Assembly (NCBI GenBank): GCA_047638695.1
Contig: JBLINY010000008.1
Location: forward strand, 11,547 to 75,546
Origin: JAHECQ01 sp047638695
Lineage (GTDB): Bacteria > Actinomycetota > Acidimicrobiia > Acidimicrobiales > SZUA-35
Length of the DNA: 64,000 nucleotides
Direction: 5' to 3'
Under the pieces are notes generated by a model that saw only the letters and a list, made by a program, of their open reading frames with translations, searched no databases and was not told where the DNA came from. Shown here piece after piece: positions 9,077-17,117 of this stretch; the stretch's first letter is position 1, and each line of letters starts with the position of its first letter. The translations under genes were made by a program, and so were the position numbers.

Positions 9077-9096
9077 CTCCGGATCAGGATCCGGAG
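9077..9096. repeat. Perfect 9-bp inverted repeat overlapping a stop codon
   Basis: CTCCGGATC and its exact complement GATCCGGAG are separated by two bases. The repeat overlaps the last codons and stop of the Wzz-like gene. It could form an RNA hairpin at the operon junction, but no U-run follows in either direction, so I do not call it a terminator. Confidence 0.6.
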
Positions 9097-10661
9097 GCCT
9101 CGGCGACGACCGTACCGACAACGTCGGCACCCACCAGCCTGAGCTGCTCTACTGATTCTGCGACACCGGAGCGGGTGGCCCGGCTCGGCTCAATCACAAG
9201 GACCGCGCCTTCACAAAGACGAGCTAAGTCAATTGCGTCAGCAACCTGCAGCACCGGCGGCGCCTCGAACACGACCAGATCGAACTCGGCCCGAGCGCTC
9301 GAGACCAAACGACCGAAGTCGTCGCTCTGAAGCAAACGAGCGGGCGACTCGACCGCGGTGCCGGCCGGCAAGATCTGAAGATTGGGGATGCTCGGAAGTG
9401 TCTGAATGGCGACGCTGATGGCGACTCGGCCAGCCAGCACATCGCTGAGACCGACCGTGTTCTCGATGTCGAAGCGTTCATGCAAACTCGGTCGGCGAAG
9501 GTCGGCGCCAACCAACAACGTGCGACGACCAGAACGAGCAGCCGCAGCAGCCAGGTTTGCAGCCACGGTCGTGGACGAGTGCGGGTTGTTGGTGCCAGCA
9601 ACGAGCAGCGTCGACTTGTCGTGTTCGTCGAGGTTGAAGAGCAGTGATCCCTGCACCCGACGATAGGCCTCGCCACCAGGTGTGTTGATCTCCGCAATCG
9701 CAGAACCGCTGCCGCGGCGGAAGAGTCCACCGCCGACGGGCACCGTTCCCAAGACCTGCAGTCCCATCGCTGTCAGCTCCACCCCGGCCGACCGCAGCCG
9801 GTCGTCGCGACGATCAAGAACAAAGGCGATGCCGAGACCACCGAGCAGGCCAAGCAACGCACCGGAAACCGGACCGGCGATTCCCGGAATGCCGCTCTTC
9901 GAGGTCGGCAGACCGGCATCGTTGAGAACCTCACCCGGGTCGATGCTTATCGAGTCGATGTTGGCCAGCTTGGCTCCGATGCCTGCGAGCTCTTCGCGCT
10001 TCGAGATCTCGCGATACGAGGGCTGCCCGTCCGGGGCAACGACGCCACCGGTGAGCTCATCCAGTTCCTCGATCAGTTGCGATTCGCGAGCCACGAGTTG
10101 CTCGCGAGCGAGGTTCGTGGCCGAGAGGCCTTCATCACGTCGGAAGTCGAGATAGGCGTGAGCTGTCGCCTGAGCAAGCTGTTGGGCTCGAACTGCGGTT
10201 CCAGCCGAAGCGGTGAACACCAGGATGTGTGAATCAGAGGGAACAACAACTTCGATCAGCTCGCTGACGGCTCGCGCCTCGGCGGAGTCGATGCTGAAGA
10301 CTTCAGCGGCCGCTTCGATCTCGGGCTGATCGAAATCAACCAGCAGCGGATTGCTCGGACTGGCTTCCTTGGCTGCGACAAGCAGAGCAAGAGCCCGCTC
10401 GACCACCCGCTGTGAGCTCGCGATCACCTGCTCGGTCTCGGGGTTCACCTGTCGGCTTGCATCGAGGTTGGGGTCATCACCGCTGATGACCAGTGGTCGA
10501 ACTTCAACCTGAGCCTCGGCCTTGAATTCCGATGTACGGAACGCGAGCAAGAGAAAACCGAGAACGAGACCCGCTGCGGTGCAGCCAGCAATGACCAGCC
10601 ACCACCGTCGGATAGCCGTCGTGTATTCGGAAACATCGATGACAGAGTCGCCATCAGGCAT
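9084..10661 (-). CDS. Wzz/BY-kinase-like polysaccharide co-polymerase with degenerate kinase domain
   Basis: A 525-residue protein with the normal layout: N-terminal membrane helix (about 20-42), extracytoplasmic Wzz domain with a coiled coil near 185-205, second helix near 255-285, then a cytoplasmic BY-kinase-like domain. The kinase motifs are eroded. The Walker A position (about 356-366) reads GTNNPHSSTTV and lacks the Gly-Lys-Ser/Thr; Walker A' reads LLVGADLRRP with the first Asp replaced; Walker B reads VVFEAPP instead of DTPP. No C-terminal Tyr cluster is present. It probably still controls chain length or acts as a scaffold but should not hydrolyse ATP. ATG 10661 follows an AAGG sequence; a longer start at 10697 exists. 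Confidence 0.85.
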   Translation of the reverse strand: MPDGDSVIDVSEYTTAIRRWWLVIAGCTAAGLVLGFLLLAFRTSEFKAEAQVEVRPLVISGDDPNLDASRQVNPETEQVIASSQRVVERALALLVAAKEASPSNPLLVDFDQPEIEAAAEVFSIDSAEARAVSELIEVVVPSDSHILVFTASAGTAVRAQQLAQATAHAYLDFRRDEGLSATNLAREQLVARESQLIEELDELTGGVVAPDGQPSYREISKREELAGIGAKLANIDSISIDPGEVLNDAGLPTSKSGIPGIAGPVSGALLGLLGGLGIAFVLDRRDDRLRSAGVELTAMGLQVLGTVPVGGGLFRRGSGSAIAEINTPGGEAYRRVQGSLLFNLDEHDKSTLLVAGTNNPHSSTTVAANLAAAAARSGRRTLLVGADLRRPSLHERFDIENTVGLSDVLAGRVAISVAIQTLPSIPNLQILPAGTAVESPARLLQSDDFGRLVSSARAEFDLVVFEAPPVLQVADAIDLARLCEGAVLVIEPSRATRSGVAESVEQLRLVGADVVGTVVAEASGS

Positions 10662-10787
10662 GCGTAGACCTTCTTCTTGGCCGGAATCGGACGCCACAAA
10701 GACGCCACCACTCCTTCATCGGCCCGCGGGCACCGAGGTTGAGGATCCCGACGATGTTGGGCAGCAGCCTCACCGTTGAGCCCCCGG

Positions 10788-12320
10788 CTACTCGCAGCTG
10801 GTGCCTGCGGGTGTGGGACCGGGAACGATCCCGACCGTCGGTTGCGTGACCGGCGGAGCGGTAGCTGCCGTCGTCTCGGCTCCGTCACCGACACCCGAAT
10901 CGGCGGGTGTTGCGCCGGAGATCTGCACGTTGTCGCGGGGCGTCGCCCGAAGGCCCTGCCAATCGGCACCCACGATCAGCACCACCTCGGAGAGCGATGC
11001 ATCGACCTCATACGCAGGTCCGGCGACCAGGTAGGCCGCCAGCCGTTCGGCGGCCACTTCCTGCCCCGGGGCGTAACGGATGACCGTACGATCAGCGGGG
11101 GCGGGATTGGTGAAGATCAATGGCACATCGAGACCGTGGCCGTTGAGCTCTTGCGCCGTCGCTTTGGCCAGGCCACCAATGCCACTTCCGTTGTAGACCG
11201 CGTAGGTTGCAGGCGGGGCACCAACGACCGCGGCAACGGGTACCTCTTCACCACGGAAGACAGCAAAGATCGGTTCGGCCACTTCCTGGTCGAGCCCGAG
11301 GACAGCGGCACCGGTCGCGGTGCGAAAGTCGAACACGGGCAACGAATGGCTGATGATCTGGTCGTCGGCGAGGCTAGCCAGACTCGAGGCCAAGGCCAAG
11401 AGGTCTTCCGGCCCGGTCGTGGCATCACGTGTGAAGTTCTCACCGCCTGCGTTGAGCACGGCATTCACCGTTCCGAGGTCCGTGATGTCGAGTCGACTCA
11501 TGGCGGTGGCCGCCACCCGCTTCAAGAAGTACTGCTGGCGACTGGTTCGGCCCAGGTCACCCGTGCCGTCGATTCGCCAAGATCCATCTTCGAAGTACTC
11601 GAGGCTGCGACCACGAGCGAAGGCCAGTGCCTGGCTTCCATTGAGTTCGTGACAACCAGCCGTGTCGATGGCAAGTCCTGACCCTGCATCGCGCATGGCG
11701 CGGTCGAACCAAATGGGCACGCCACCGATGGCATCGACGACGTCCTGGAACCCGGCCAAGTTGATCTCGGCGTAGTGGTTGATTTCAATGTCGAAGTTCT
11801 GCTCAATGGTTTCGAGCAGACGCTGCTCGCCGCCCTCACCATTGAACGCGGCGTTGATACGACCGTCGCCCCCATCGCTGTAGTTGACCAAAAGGTCACG
11901 AGGGATCGACAACAGGTGCACCTGCGTTCGAGCCGGATCGATTCGGGCCACGATGATGGTGTCTGTGCGTTTCCCATCGGGCTTTCCTTCGCCGAGGATC
12001 ACGCCAGCATTGGGATCGTCATCATCAATTCCGGCCCGGCTATCGCTTCCGACGAGCAGCCAGTTCTCGGCCTCACCATCGACTGAACCAGCCAACCCAT
12101 CGATGGGGGCCACATCGATCTGATTCCACTTATCGAGCGACCACGCCAGGACACCTGCAGCGCTGAGAGCCACCACCGTCGCGATGACACCGCAACTGAT
12201 GATCAGCTTCTCGACCGCCGATCGGCCACGGCGAACGCGGTTCGAGCGCGCGCTACGAGTCGGTTCGCTTGGGTCAGGGTGGGATTGGGGTCCGCGAGGT
12301 TCCAGAGGGCGATCGGGCAT
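10788..12320 (-). CDS. LytR-CpsA-Psr (LCP) family glycopolymer transferase with LytR_C domain
   Basis: About 510 residues: a short basic cytoplasmic tail (RRGRSAVEK), one membrane helix, then the LCP domain with LLVGSDSRAG, KRTDTIIVARIDP and LLSIPRDLLVNY in family order, and a C-terminal LytR_C domain (VYNGSGIGGLA...). The tail is Thr/Pro-rich. LCP enzymes transfer lipid-linked glycopolymers to peptidoglycan or arabinogalactan outside the cell, so this gene may attach the polysaccharide made by the neighbouring locus. I prefer ATG 12320, which has a TAGCGT hexamer 10 bases upstream; an in-frame TTG at 12395 would add 25 residues. Confidence 0.88.
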   Translation of the reverse strand: MPDRPLEPRGPQSHPDPSEPTRSARSNRVRRGRSAVEKLIISCGVIATVVALSAAGVLAWSLDKWNQIDVAPIDGLAGSVDGEAENWLLVGSDSRAGIDDDDPNAGVILGEGKPDGKRTDTIIVARIDPARTQVHLLSIPRDLLVNYSDGGDGRINAAFNGEGGEQRLLETIEQNFDIEINHYAEINLAGFQDVVDAIGGVPIWFDRAMRDAGSGLAIDTAGCHELNGSQALAFARGRSLEYFEDGSWRIDGTGDLGRTSRQQYFLKRVAATAMSRLDITDLGTVNAVLNAGGENFTRDATTGPEDLLALASSLASLADDQIISHSLPVFDFRTATGAAVLGLDQEVAEPIFAVFRGEEVPVAAVVGAPPATYAVYNGSGIGGLAKATAQELNGHGLDVPLIFTNPAPADRTVIRYAPGQEVAAERLAAYLVAGPAYEVDASLSEVVLIVGADWQGLRATPRDNVQISGATPADSGVGDGAETTAATAPPVTQPTVGIVPGPTPAGTSCE

Positions 12321-12396
12321 AACAGCGCCAACGCTAGCGCCCGATGGGTCGGCGATCGGGGCAGCCTGACTGGGTTTGTCGTCGGGTCGCTGCAAC

Positions 12397-12402
12397 TAGG
12401 CT
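12397..12402 (+). promoter_or_regulatory. -10 element (TAGGCT) ahead of a 9-codon leader and tag
   Basis: Seven bases before a GTG at 12410 that opens a 9-codon reading frame ending on the start codon of the DNA glycosylase gene. Points to a transcript starting near 12410. Confidence 0.4.
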
Positions 12403-12409
12403 CGCCATC

Positions 12410-12439
12410 GTGGTCGACACAATCGCACGCCGGCCATGA
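12410..12439 (+). CDS. Possible 9-codon leaderless upstream ORF (VVDTIARRP)
   Basis: GTG at 12410 follows a TAGGCT hexamer by 7 bases. The frame ends in TGA at 12437-12439, overlapping the ATG of tag by ATGA. The peptide has no recognisable function. If translated, it would couple ribosomes onto the downstream gene, which has no Shine-Dalgarno of its own. Existence is inferred from geometry only. Confidence 0.35.
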   Translation: MVDTIARRP

Positions 12440-13059
12440 ACGACTCCCTCGTCATCGGCGAAGACGGCCACGCTCGGTGTGGTTGGGGTAGTTCCACGCC
12501 CGACTACGCCGAGTACCACGATCTCGAATGGGGAAGGGCGGTCACCGACGACCGAACCCTTTTCGAAAAAATGTGCCTCGAGGGATTCCAATCCGGTCTC
12601 TCATGGATCACCGTGCTGCGCAAGCGGCCGGCCTTCCGCGAGGTCTTTGCCGACTTCGACGCTGGGATTGTCGCCGGCTATGGCGAACCTGATGTGCTGC
12701 AACTGCTTGATGACACCCGGATCATTCGCCATCGAGGAAAGATCGAAGCGACGATCTCCAACGCCAGAGTGCTGCTCGATTTACAGGCTCAAGGCCAGAC
12801 CCTCGCCGCCCTAATTTGGTCGTACCGACCCGACGATTGCACCCGGCCTCGCTCTTTCGCCGAGGTGCCGGCCACGACGCCCGGGTCGACCACGTTGTCG
12901 AAAGACCTGAAGAAGCGGGGCTTTCGTTTCGTCGGACCAACCACCGCCTATGCAGCGATGCAAGCAATGGGTGTCGTCAACGACCACATCGTTGGTTGCT
13001 GGGTCGGCGACGAGTGCGATAACTCGCAAAAAAGGGCTGCGCAAACACTGAGCAATTAA
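12436..13059 (+). CDS. tag: DNA-3-methyladenine glycosylase I
   Basis: A 207-residue enzyme that removes 3-methyladenine from alkylated DNA. The family zinc site is visible: Cys in RCGW and His in EYHDLEWG near the N-terminus, plus His and Cys in NDHIVGCW near the C-terminus. The helix-hairpin-helix core has EGFQSGLSWITVLRKR and FRFVGPTTAYAAMQA, typical of Tag. Length is slightly above the usual 185-190. Its ATG overlaps the stop of the short upstream frame. Confidence 0.93.
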   Translation: MNDSLVIGEDGHARCGWGSSTPDYAEYHDLEWGRAVTDDRTLFEKMCLEGFQSGLSWITVLRKRPAFREVFADFDAGIVAGYGEPDVLQLLDDTRIIRHRGKIEATISNARVLLDLQAQGQTLAALIWSYRPDDCTRPRSFAEVPATTPGSTTLSKDLKKRGFRFVGPTTAYAAMQAMGVVNDHIVGCWVGDECDNSQKRAAQTLSN

Positions 13060-13095
13060 TCTCATTTGAACAAGGCCTAAAGAATCAGGCAGCGA

Positions 13096-14448
13096 ATGGT
13101 CGAAGTGGTGTGTATGCACCCCTCTCCGTCGCCACAATTCGACCATCACTCGGTCGTTGGGCTCTCGGCAGTCGAAGACGGGACATCCTCGTCTGCGGCA
13201 TCCGGTCTCATCGGCCCCGTGGGCTTGGAGCTGCGACAGGTTTCGGGTTTAAACGGGGGCGTTGCCCAACCGCTGGCGGCCGGAGGGGTGCAGTACGAAA
13301 ATGGCAACGGCATCGGCTTTCGGCTCGAGGCTGATGCTGACGGCGAGATCGTGCTGTCACCCGTTGGCACCACCGTGCGTCTCGACGACCGGGCGGTCGA
13401 CCGTCCGACACAGGTCGGTGGGGCAACTATTGGCATCGGCTTTGCCGAGTTCAGGGTTTCCCAGCGTCGACCACCTACCGATCACGCCCCTGGTCTGCCT
13501 CTTCTCGATCGCCAACCGCCGGCCGAAGAAGTCGTCGAGACACCGCCCGGGAGCATCACCGACGAGGAGCTGATCGCAGCCGTCGCAATCGGTCAGCGTC
13601 GGGCCGTCGAAGCCCGGCGATTCGCATGGCCCGACCCGGAGGAAATCGTCTACCAGGCCATTGCCAACGGTCCCCGGCTGTGGAGCCGTCCCGTCGGCAG
13701 CGAGCTGTTCGCCAACGTCAGCCTGGCCAGCGGATCCCTCCCGTGGCGGGTCTCGCTTGACCGGCCCGTTCAGGTCAGTACTCGTTGCCGGGGAGCCATC
13801 GCCCGCTATGAGGTATTGCCGGCTGTCCCGTTGCACGCCGACCTAACACAAGGTCCAATCGGAATCGTTGGTCAGCGCCCGGGTGTTCTCGCTCTCGCCC
13901 GCCAACTGGTCTTGAGCTTGACCGCGCTCACCCCGCCCACTGACCTTCGCCTTCGCATTCAGGCTGCCAGCCGTCACAGCGACGACTGGTCTTGGGCTAC
14001 CCCGCTCCCTCACGTCGACCCCGAGTCGACCGACCCAGACCGCTTCACCATCACGGTCGTCGATCAACCCGGTCCGCAGGGCGGATCAACCGTGGCTACG
14101 GGGCCCGGCGTCATCGTCTTGACCGACGACGCCGACAACCTGCCCGACTGCGATGACGTCGTCATCGTGGCAGCCGATGGCACCTGCACGGTGCTCGATC
14201 ATCGCCGAGAGTTGATGACGATGGCGGCTTGCCCGCGAGGCCTCGATCTGATCGTCGCGGCCGAGGCGGCCTTGGCGGTGCAAGGAGTCGCGGCCACCAC
14301 ACCGGCCTCGGTCGAGCGACGAACGAGTCGTTTCACCGGAGTGATGCGAACGTTGGCCGCGACCAAGCGGCCGACTCGGACCGACTTTCGTCGTCCGCCA
14401 ATTGGGCTAACACCCCTCACTGAGGGCTACGAGGCCGCCTTCTTTTAG
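13096..14448 (+). CDS. Orphan EccC/FtsK-like N-terminal protein lacking ATPase domains
   Basis: A 450-residue soluble protein. Residues about 15-125 look like a beta-rich FHA-like domain. From about 175 the sequence follows the N-terminal non-ATPase region of actinobacterial type VII EccC/FtsK-SpoIIIE proteins: RRFAWPDPEEIV, then GPRLWSRPVGSELF, and GPIGIVGQRPGVLALARQL before a TPPTDLRLRI strand. The protein ends before any Walker A motif, so the ATPase modules are missing. No other ESX gene is visible nearby. It may be a regulator or adaptor derived from EccC, or a decayed gene whose 3' part is lost; the intact frame argues against recent decay. A TAA-rich stretch upstream may hold the promoter. 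ATG at 13114 is an alternative start. Confidence 0.6.
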   Translation: MVEVVCMHPSPSPQFDHHSVVGLSAVEDGTSSSAASGLIGPVGLELRQVSGLNGGVAQPLAAGGVQYENGNGIGFRLEADADGEIVLSPVGTTVRLDDRAVDRPTQVGGATIGIGFAEFRVSQRRPPTDHAPGLPLLDRQPPAEEVVETPPGSITDEELIAAVAIGQRRAVEARRFAWPDPEEIVYQAIANGPRLWSRPVGSELFANVSLASGSLPWRVSLDRPVQVSTRCRGAIARYEVLPAVPLHADLTQGPIGIVGQRPGVLALARQLVLSLTALTPPTDLRLRIQAASRHSDDWSWATPLPHVDPESTDPDRFTITVVDQPGPQGGSTVATGPGVIVLTDDADNLPDCDDVVIVAADGTCTVLDHRRELMTMAACPRGLDLIVAAEAALAVQGVAATTPASVERRTSRFTGVMRTLAATKRPTRTDFRRPPIGLTPLTEGYEAAFF

Positions 14449-14472
14449 AGCTCGACTCTCCCAGACTCCAAT

Positions 14473-14491
14473 CCTTCGAGAACCCCGAAGG
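14473..14491. terminator. Weak hairpin between convergent genes
   Basis: CCTTCG and CGAAGG arms with a 7-base loop in the 55-bp convergent gap. No U-run, so the assignment is tentative. Confidence 0.25.
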
Positions 14492-14503
14492 CTGGTGAGC
14501 GAC

Positions 14504-15664
14504 CTAAGGCTTCTTGGTGATACCAACAGCGGCTTCGCCGTTGGCCCAGTCCGGCCAGCGCTTCCGGCTCTTCTCTGCGAGCTTGTGCATCAGCGCAATC
14601 GCCCCCGGATCATCGTCGCCGGGACGAGTCTCGATGACGCCGTCGGTGATCATGGCATCGATGATGGCCCGGCCCAGATCGGTGCGGACGATGGTGAGCG
14701 TCCAGTCGGTCTCGTTACCGATTCCGCCGGTTGAGATATCAGCGTGCTCGGCCGCGAAGTCGGGGCAGTGGTTACAGCCCTCGCGGGTCCAGGCGTGACA
14801 TTCCTTCAGGTTGATCTCGTGATAGTCGCCATTTTTCATCCACACCTGGAAGACGCCCTTGATGTTCATCTTTACGATGTCTTCGCGGGCCAAGCCGTAC
14901 TTGACTTCGAACAGTTCCTCGAACATCGCGTCGTCAAAGCTCTTCGAACACAGCAGACCAATGTTGAGCTTGATTGGCTTCGAGACTTTGCCGACCTTGC
15001 GGTGCCACATAACCGGGGCAATCGAGGTCTGGCAGCTCATACCAACCAGTGCCAGGTTCTCGAGGCCCTTCTCGCGAGCCTCGTCGTAAGCAATCGTGTT
15101 GGCCGAGTAGGTGTAGCGACTGCCGGATCCTGCCAGCACCTCTTCCTTGTTGGTCGCAACACCAGGTGTTGCCTTCCAACCACTGCCGCCCTCGAGCATC
15201 GAGACCAGCGCGCCGTCGATGACCTTGTTCTCGAGGCACCAGATCAGGATGGCCGACACGAGACCGCCATCCTGGCCCTTTTCGTAGACGCCATCGTCTT
15301 TGGCCCGCACCAAGAGGATGTCCTTGTAAATGCCAGACATCTCGTCGGCACCACGTGTTCGGCCGAATAGGTGCTCGTCGGCCTCAGACTCCCAGTAGCG
15401 GAATCGAGGGCAAGCCCGGGTGCAGGAAGTGCAGCCCTTCTCGCCGTGGATGCAATTGTCGGCACCGAGCTCGTCTTCGAGGTGGAACGGTTTGTAGGCA
15501 CCGGGTTCGTGCTTGTACCCAATGACGTCGTGAGGACACGCGATCACACAGCCGGCGCAGCCGGTGCAAAGGCCCGAGGTGATGACCTCCTCGTGCAATT
15601 CTTTCCACTGGAAAGTCCAGCGTTCTTTCTTTGGCGCGGCTGGCGCAGTTGCAGTGTCGGTCAC
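14504..15664 (-). CDS. Coenzyme F420 hydrogenase/dehydrogenase beta-subunit (FrhB) family oxidoreductase
   Basis: A 386-residue iron-sulfur flavoprotein. Two ferredoxin-like clusters open it: CTGCAGCVIACP (about 37-48) and a second set CIHGEKGCTSCTRACP. The FrhB core follows, with GQDGGLVSAIL and a later CNHCPDFAAEHADIS motif, both characteristic of the FrhB_FdhB N- and C-terminal domains. Relatives use F420 or ferredoxin to reduce diverse substrates; none can be assigned here. GTG 15664 is chosen because a TACGCT hexamer lies 6 bases upstream; a longer frame would add 16 residues overlapping the -10 site. Confidence 0.85.
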   Translation of the reverse strand: MTDTATAPAAPKKERWTFQWKELHEEVITSGLCTGCAGCVIACPHDVIGYKHEPGAYKPFHLEDELGADNCIHGEKGCTSCTRACPRFRYWESEADEHLFGRTRGADEMSGIYKDILLVRAKDDGVYEKGQDGGLVSAILIWCLENKVIDGALVSMLEGGSGWKATPGVATNKEEVLAGSGSRYTYSANTIAYDEAREKGLENLALVGMSCQTSIAPVMWHRKVGKVSKPIKLNIGLLCSKSFDDAMFEELFEVKYGLAREDIVKMNIKGVFQVWMKNGDYHEINLKECHAWTREGCNHCPDFAAEHADISTGGIGNETDWTLTIVRTDLGRAIIDAMITDGVIETRPGDDDPGAIALMHKLAEKSRKRWPDWANGEAAVGITKKP

Positions 15665-15670
15665 ACTGAA

Positions 15671-15676
15671 AGCGTA
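15671..15676 (-). promoter_or_regulatory. -10 element (TACGCT) for the FrhB-family gene
   Basis: Six bases before GTG 15664. Decides the start and implies a leaderless transcript separate from the upstream lipoprotein gene. Confidence 0.45.
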
Positions 15677-15686
15677 GTGGTGAACG

Positions 15687-16016
15687 TCACAATTCGACCT
15701 CTTCGACCACACAGTCGGCGATCACCTGCGACAACTCATTGGGCAGACCTCCCGAACCTGCGACCCCTGTCACCAGCAGAAGCTCTTGCTCAATTTCGAC
15801 GAATCGCTCGTAGGAGACCTCGCTCTGGAGATCGTCGAAGATGCACTGACAGAGCTTTATCTGCAGCAGCGTGTCGCCGCGGGGCTCGGTGCAGGCGGCC
15901 AGAAACTCGTTTCGATTCTGCTCGCTGTATTCGCTCTGGGGTTCAGCCCCGCATGCCGCGAGCAGTAAAAGCACTGGGCACAACACCGCCAGCCACTCCC
16001 AGACTCGAACACGCAC
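15687..16016 (-). CDS. Small predicted lipoprotein, unknown function
   Basis: A 109-residue protein with a hydrophobic signal and lipobox LAAC (residues about 19-22), followed by a polar domain with Cys residues (AACTEPRGD and KLCQCIFDD) and a C-terminal VIADCVVEE. The four Cys of the mature part could form disulfides. I do not recognise the family. GTG start at 16016 with a TACGGT hexamer 7 bases upstream. Confidence 0.7.
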   Translation of the reverse strand: MRVRVWEWLAVLCPVLLLLAACGAEPQSEYSEQNRNEFLAACTEPRGDTLLQIKLCQCIFDDLQSEVSYERFVEIEQELLLVTGVAGSGGLPNELSQVIADCVVEEVEL

Positions 16017-16023
16017 CTCGGTG

Positions 16024-16029
16024 ACCGTA
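16024..16029 (-). promoter_or_regulatory. -10 element (TACGGT) for the small lipoprotein
   Basis: Seven bases upstream of GTG 16016; no -35 recognised. Confidence 0.4.
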
Positions 16030-16062
16030 GTCCGTGCGCTGAACGACTCGGAGTCGTGTCTC

Positions 16063-16329
16063 TCAGGTGTCGTCCCGATGACGCCAGGCGTCCATCTCGA
16101 TCACATCGGCGAGTTCTCGACCCTCAGCCAGTTGTTGCTCGAGCCGATCGAACGCCGCATCGGTGGCGGAGGCCGCCGTCAGGGCCGACCAAAGGTCACG
16201 CCGTGGCGCAGGGGCGATGCCGCCATCGCCCCTTAACAAACCGGCAAGGGTGGGTAGCCACACAACTTCGCCGTCAACAACAGCGAGGCGTGTGTTCGTG
16301 GTCTCGTCGAACGAGAAGCCATTCAGCAT
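16063..16329 (-). CDS. Small hypothetical protein (88 aa)
   Basis: Opens with MLNGFSFDETTNTRLAVVDG and ends in an acidic helical stretch (ELADVIEMDAWRHRDD). It fills the gap between the UDG and lipoprotein genes on the same strand. No signal, membrane segment or known motif is visible, and no strong ribosome site was seen. Reality is supported mainly by position and by the lack of any competing frame. Confidence 0.45.
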   Translation of the reverse strand: MLNGFSFDETTNTRLAVVDGEVVWLPTLAGLLRGDGGIAPAPRRDLWSALTAASATDAAFDRLEQQLAEGRELADVIEMDAWRHRDDT

Positions 16330-16389
16330 GACCCAGAGATCGACAACTGAGGCGCCCGACTTGAGAGGCCAGACGCCTCATTTCCTTGT

Positions 16390-17088
16390 TCATCCATCTC
16401 CAAGAAGAGCCAGCTCGCCCGCTCGACTGAAGACCGCATCGAGCATTTCTTCGGTAAGCCGACCGGTAAAGGTGTTCTGCTGGCTCACGTGATAACTGGA
16501 CAAAATGGTCCCAACACCGGGAACTTCAACTTCGACACCGTGGCCGAAGGCTGGCCGGGGCTTCACCCCCAAGTAGCTACACAGCGCCTGGTAGGCGAAG
16601 GCCCCAAGCGCTATGAAAACTCGCCCGTCGAGCACTTCGAGCTCACGGTCGAGGAAGGGGCGACAGGTGTCACGTTCGGCGGGGGTTGGCTTGTTTGCGG
16701 GCGGCGCACATTTCACAGGCGACGTCACATAGGCCCCGGCAAGTACCAGACCGTCGTCGATGTCAACACTCTCGGGCTGATTGGCGAATCCGGCTCGGAA
16801 CATGGCCCGATAGAGCCAATCGCCTGACCGATCACCGGTGAACATCCGACCGGTGCGGTTTGCCCCGTGGGCGGCGGGAGCCAGACCCATCACCACCACA
16901 CGGGCATGAGGATCGCCGAACCCGGGAACACCACGACCCCAATAGTCCCAGTCGACGTACGCGGCTCGCTTCTCGCGCGCTACCTCTTCGCGCCATTCGA
17001 CCAGCCGGGGGCATGCCCGACAACCACCGACATCAGACGCGACCAGTTGCAGCGCCGATGTCTTCGCCTGCTCATCCCGGGATGCCAC
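16390..17088 (-). CDS. Family 5 uracil-DNA glycosylase (UDGb)
   Basis: A 232-residue base-excision repair enzyme. Motif GLAPAAHGANRTGRMFTGD binds the flipped base, and HVSQQNTFTGRLT is the C-terminal motif. Family 5 enzymes have Ala where other UDGs use a catalytic Asp/Asn, as seen here. Four cysteines suited to a 4Fe-4S cluster are present: CRAC near the N-terminus and a pair bracketing the APPANKPTPAERDT stretch. GTG 17088 is chosen by a TACCGT hexamer 7 bases upstream; the frame stays open further upstream, but that part overlaps the divergent phosphatase gene and is not UDG-like. Confidence 0.9.
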   Translation of the reverse strand: MASRDEQAKTSALQLVASDVGGCRACPRLVEWREEVAREKRAAYVDWDYWGRGVPGFGDPHARVVVMGLAPAAHGANRTGRMFTGDRSGDWLYRAMFRAGFANQPESVDIDDGLVLAGAYVTSPVKCAPPANKPTPAERDTCRPFLDRELEVLDGRVFIALGAFAYQALCSYLGVKPRPAFGHGVEVEVPGVGTILSSYHVSQQNTFTGRLTEEMLDAVFSRAGELALLGDG

Positions 17089-17095
17089 GGGCCCG

Positions 17096-17101
17096 ACGGT
17101 A
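17096..17101 (-). promoter_or_regulatory. -10 element (TACCGT) for the UDG gene
   Basis: Seven bases from GTG 17088. It lies almost back-to-back with the plus-strand element at 17104-17109 in a 29-bp divergent gap. Confidence 0.45.
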
Positions 17102-17103
17102 GA

Positions 17104-17109
17104 TACGGT
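17104..17109 (+). promoter_or_regulatory. -10 element (TACGGT) for the histidine phosphatase operon
   Basis: Eight bases before ATG 17118; leaderless or nearly so. Confidence 0.45.
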
Positions 17110-17117
17110 GGGAGTCA

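Noticed and set aside
9077..9096. Rho-independent terminator at the palindrome
   Set aside because: Perfect arms but no T-run on either strand and only a 2-base loop.
10776..11681. 301-residue plus-strand frame
   Set aside because: Antisense to the LCP gene; no domain.
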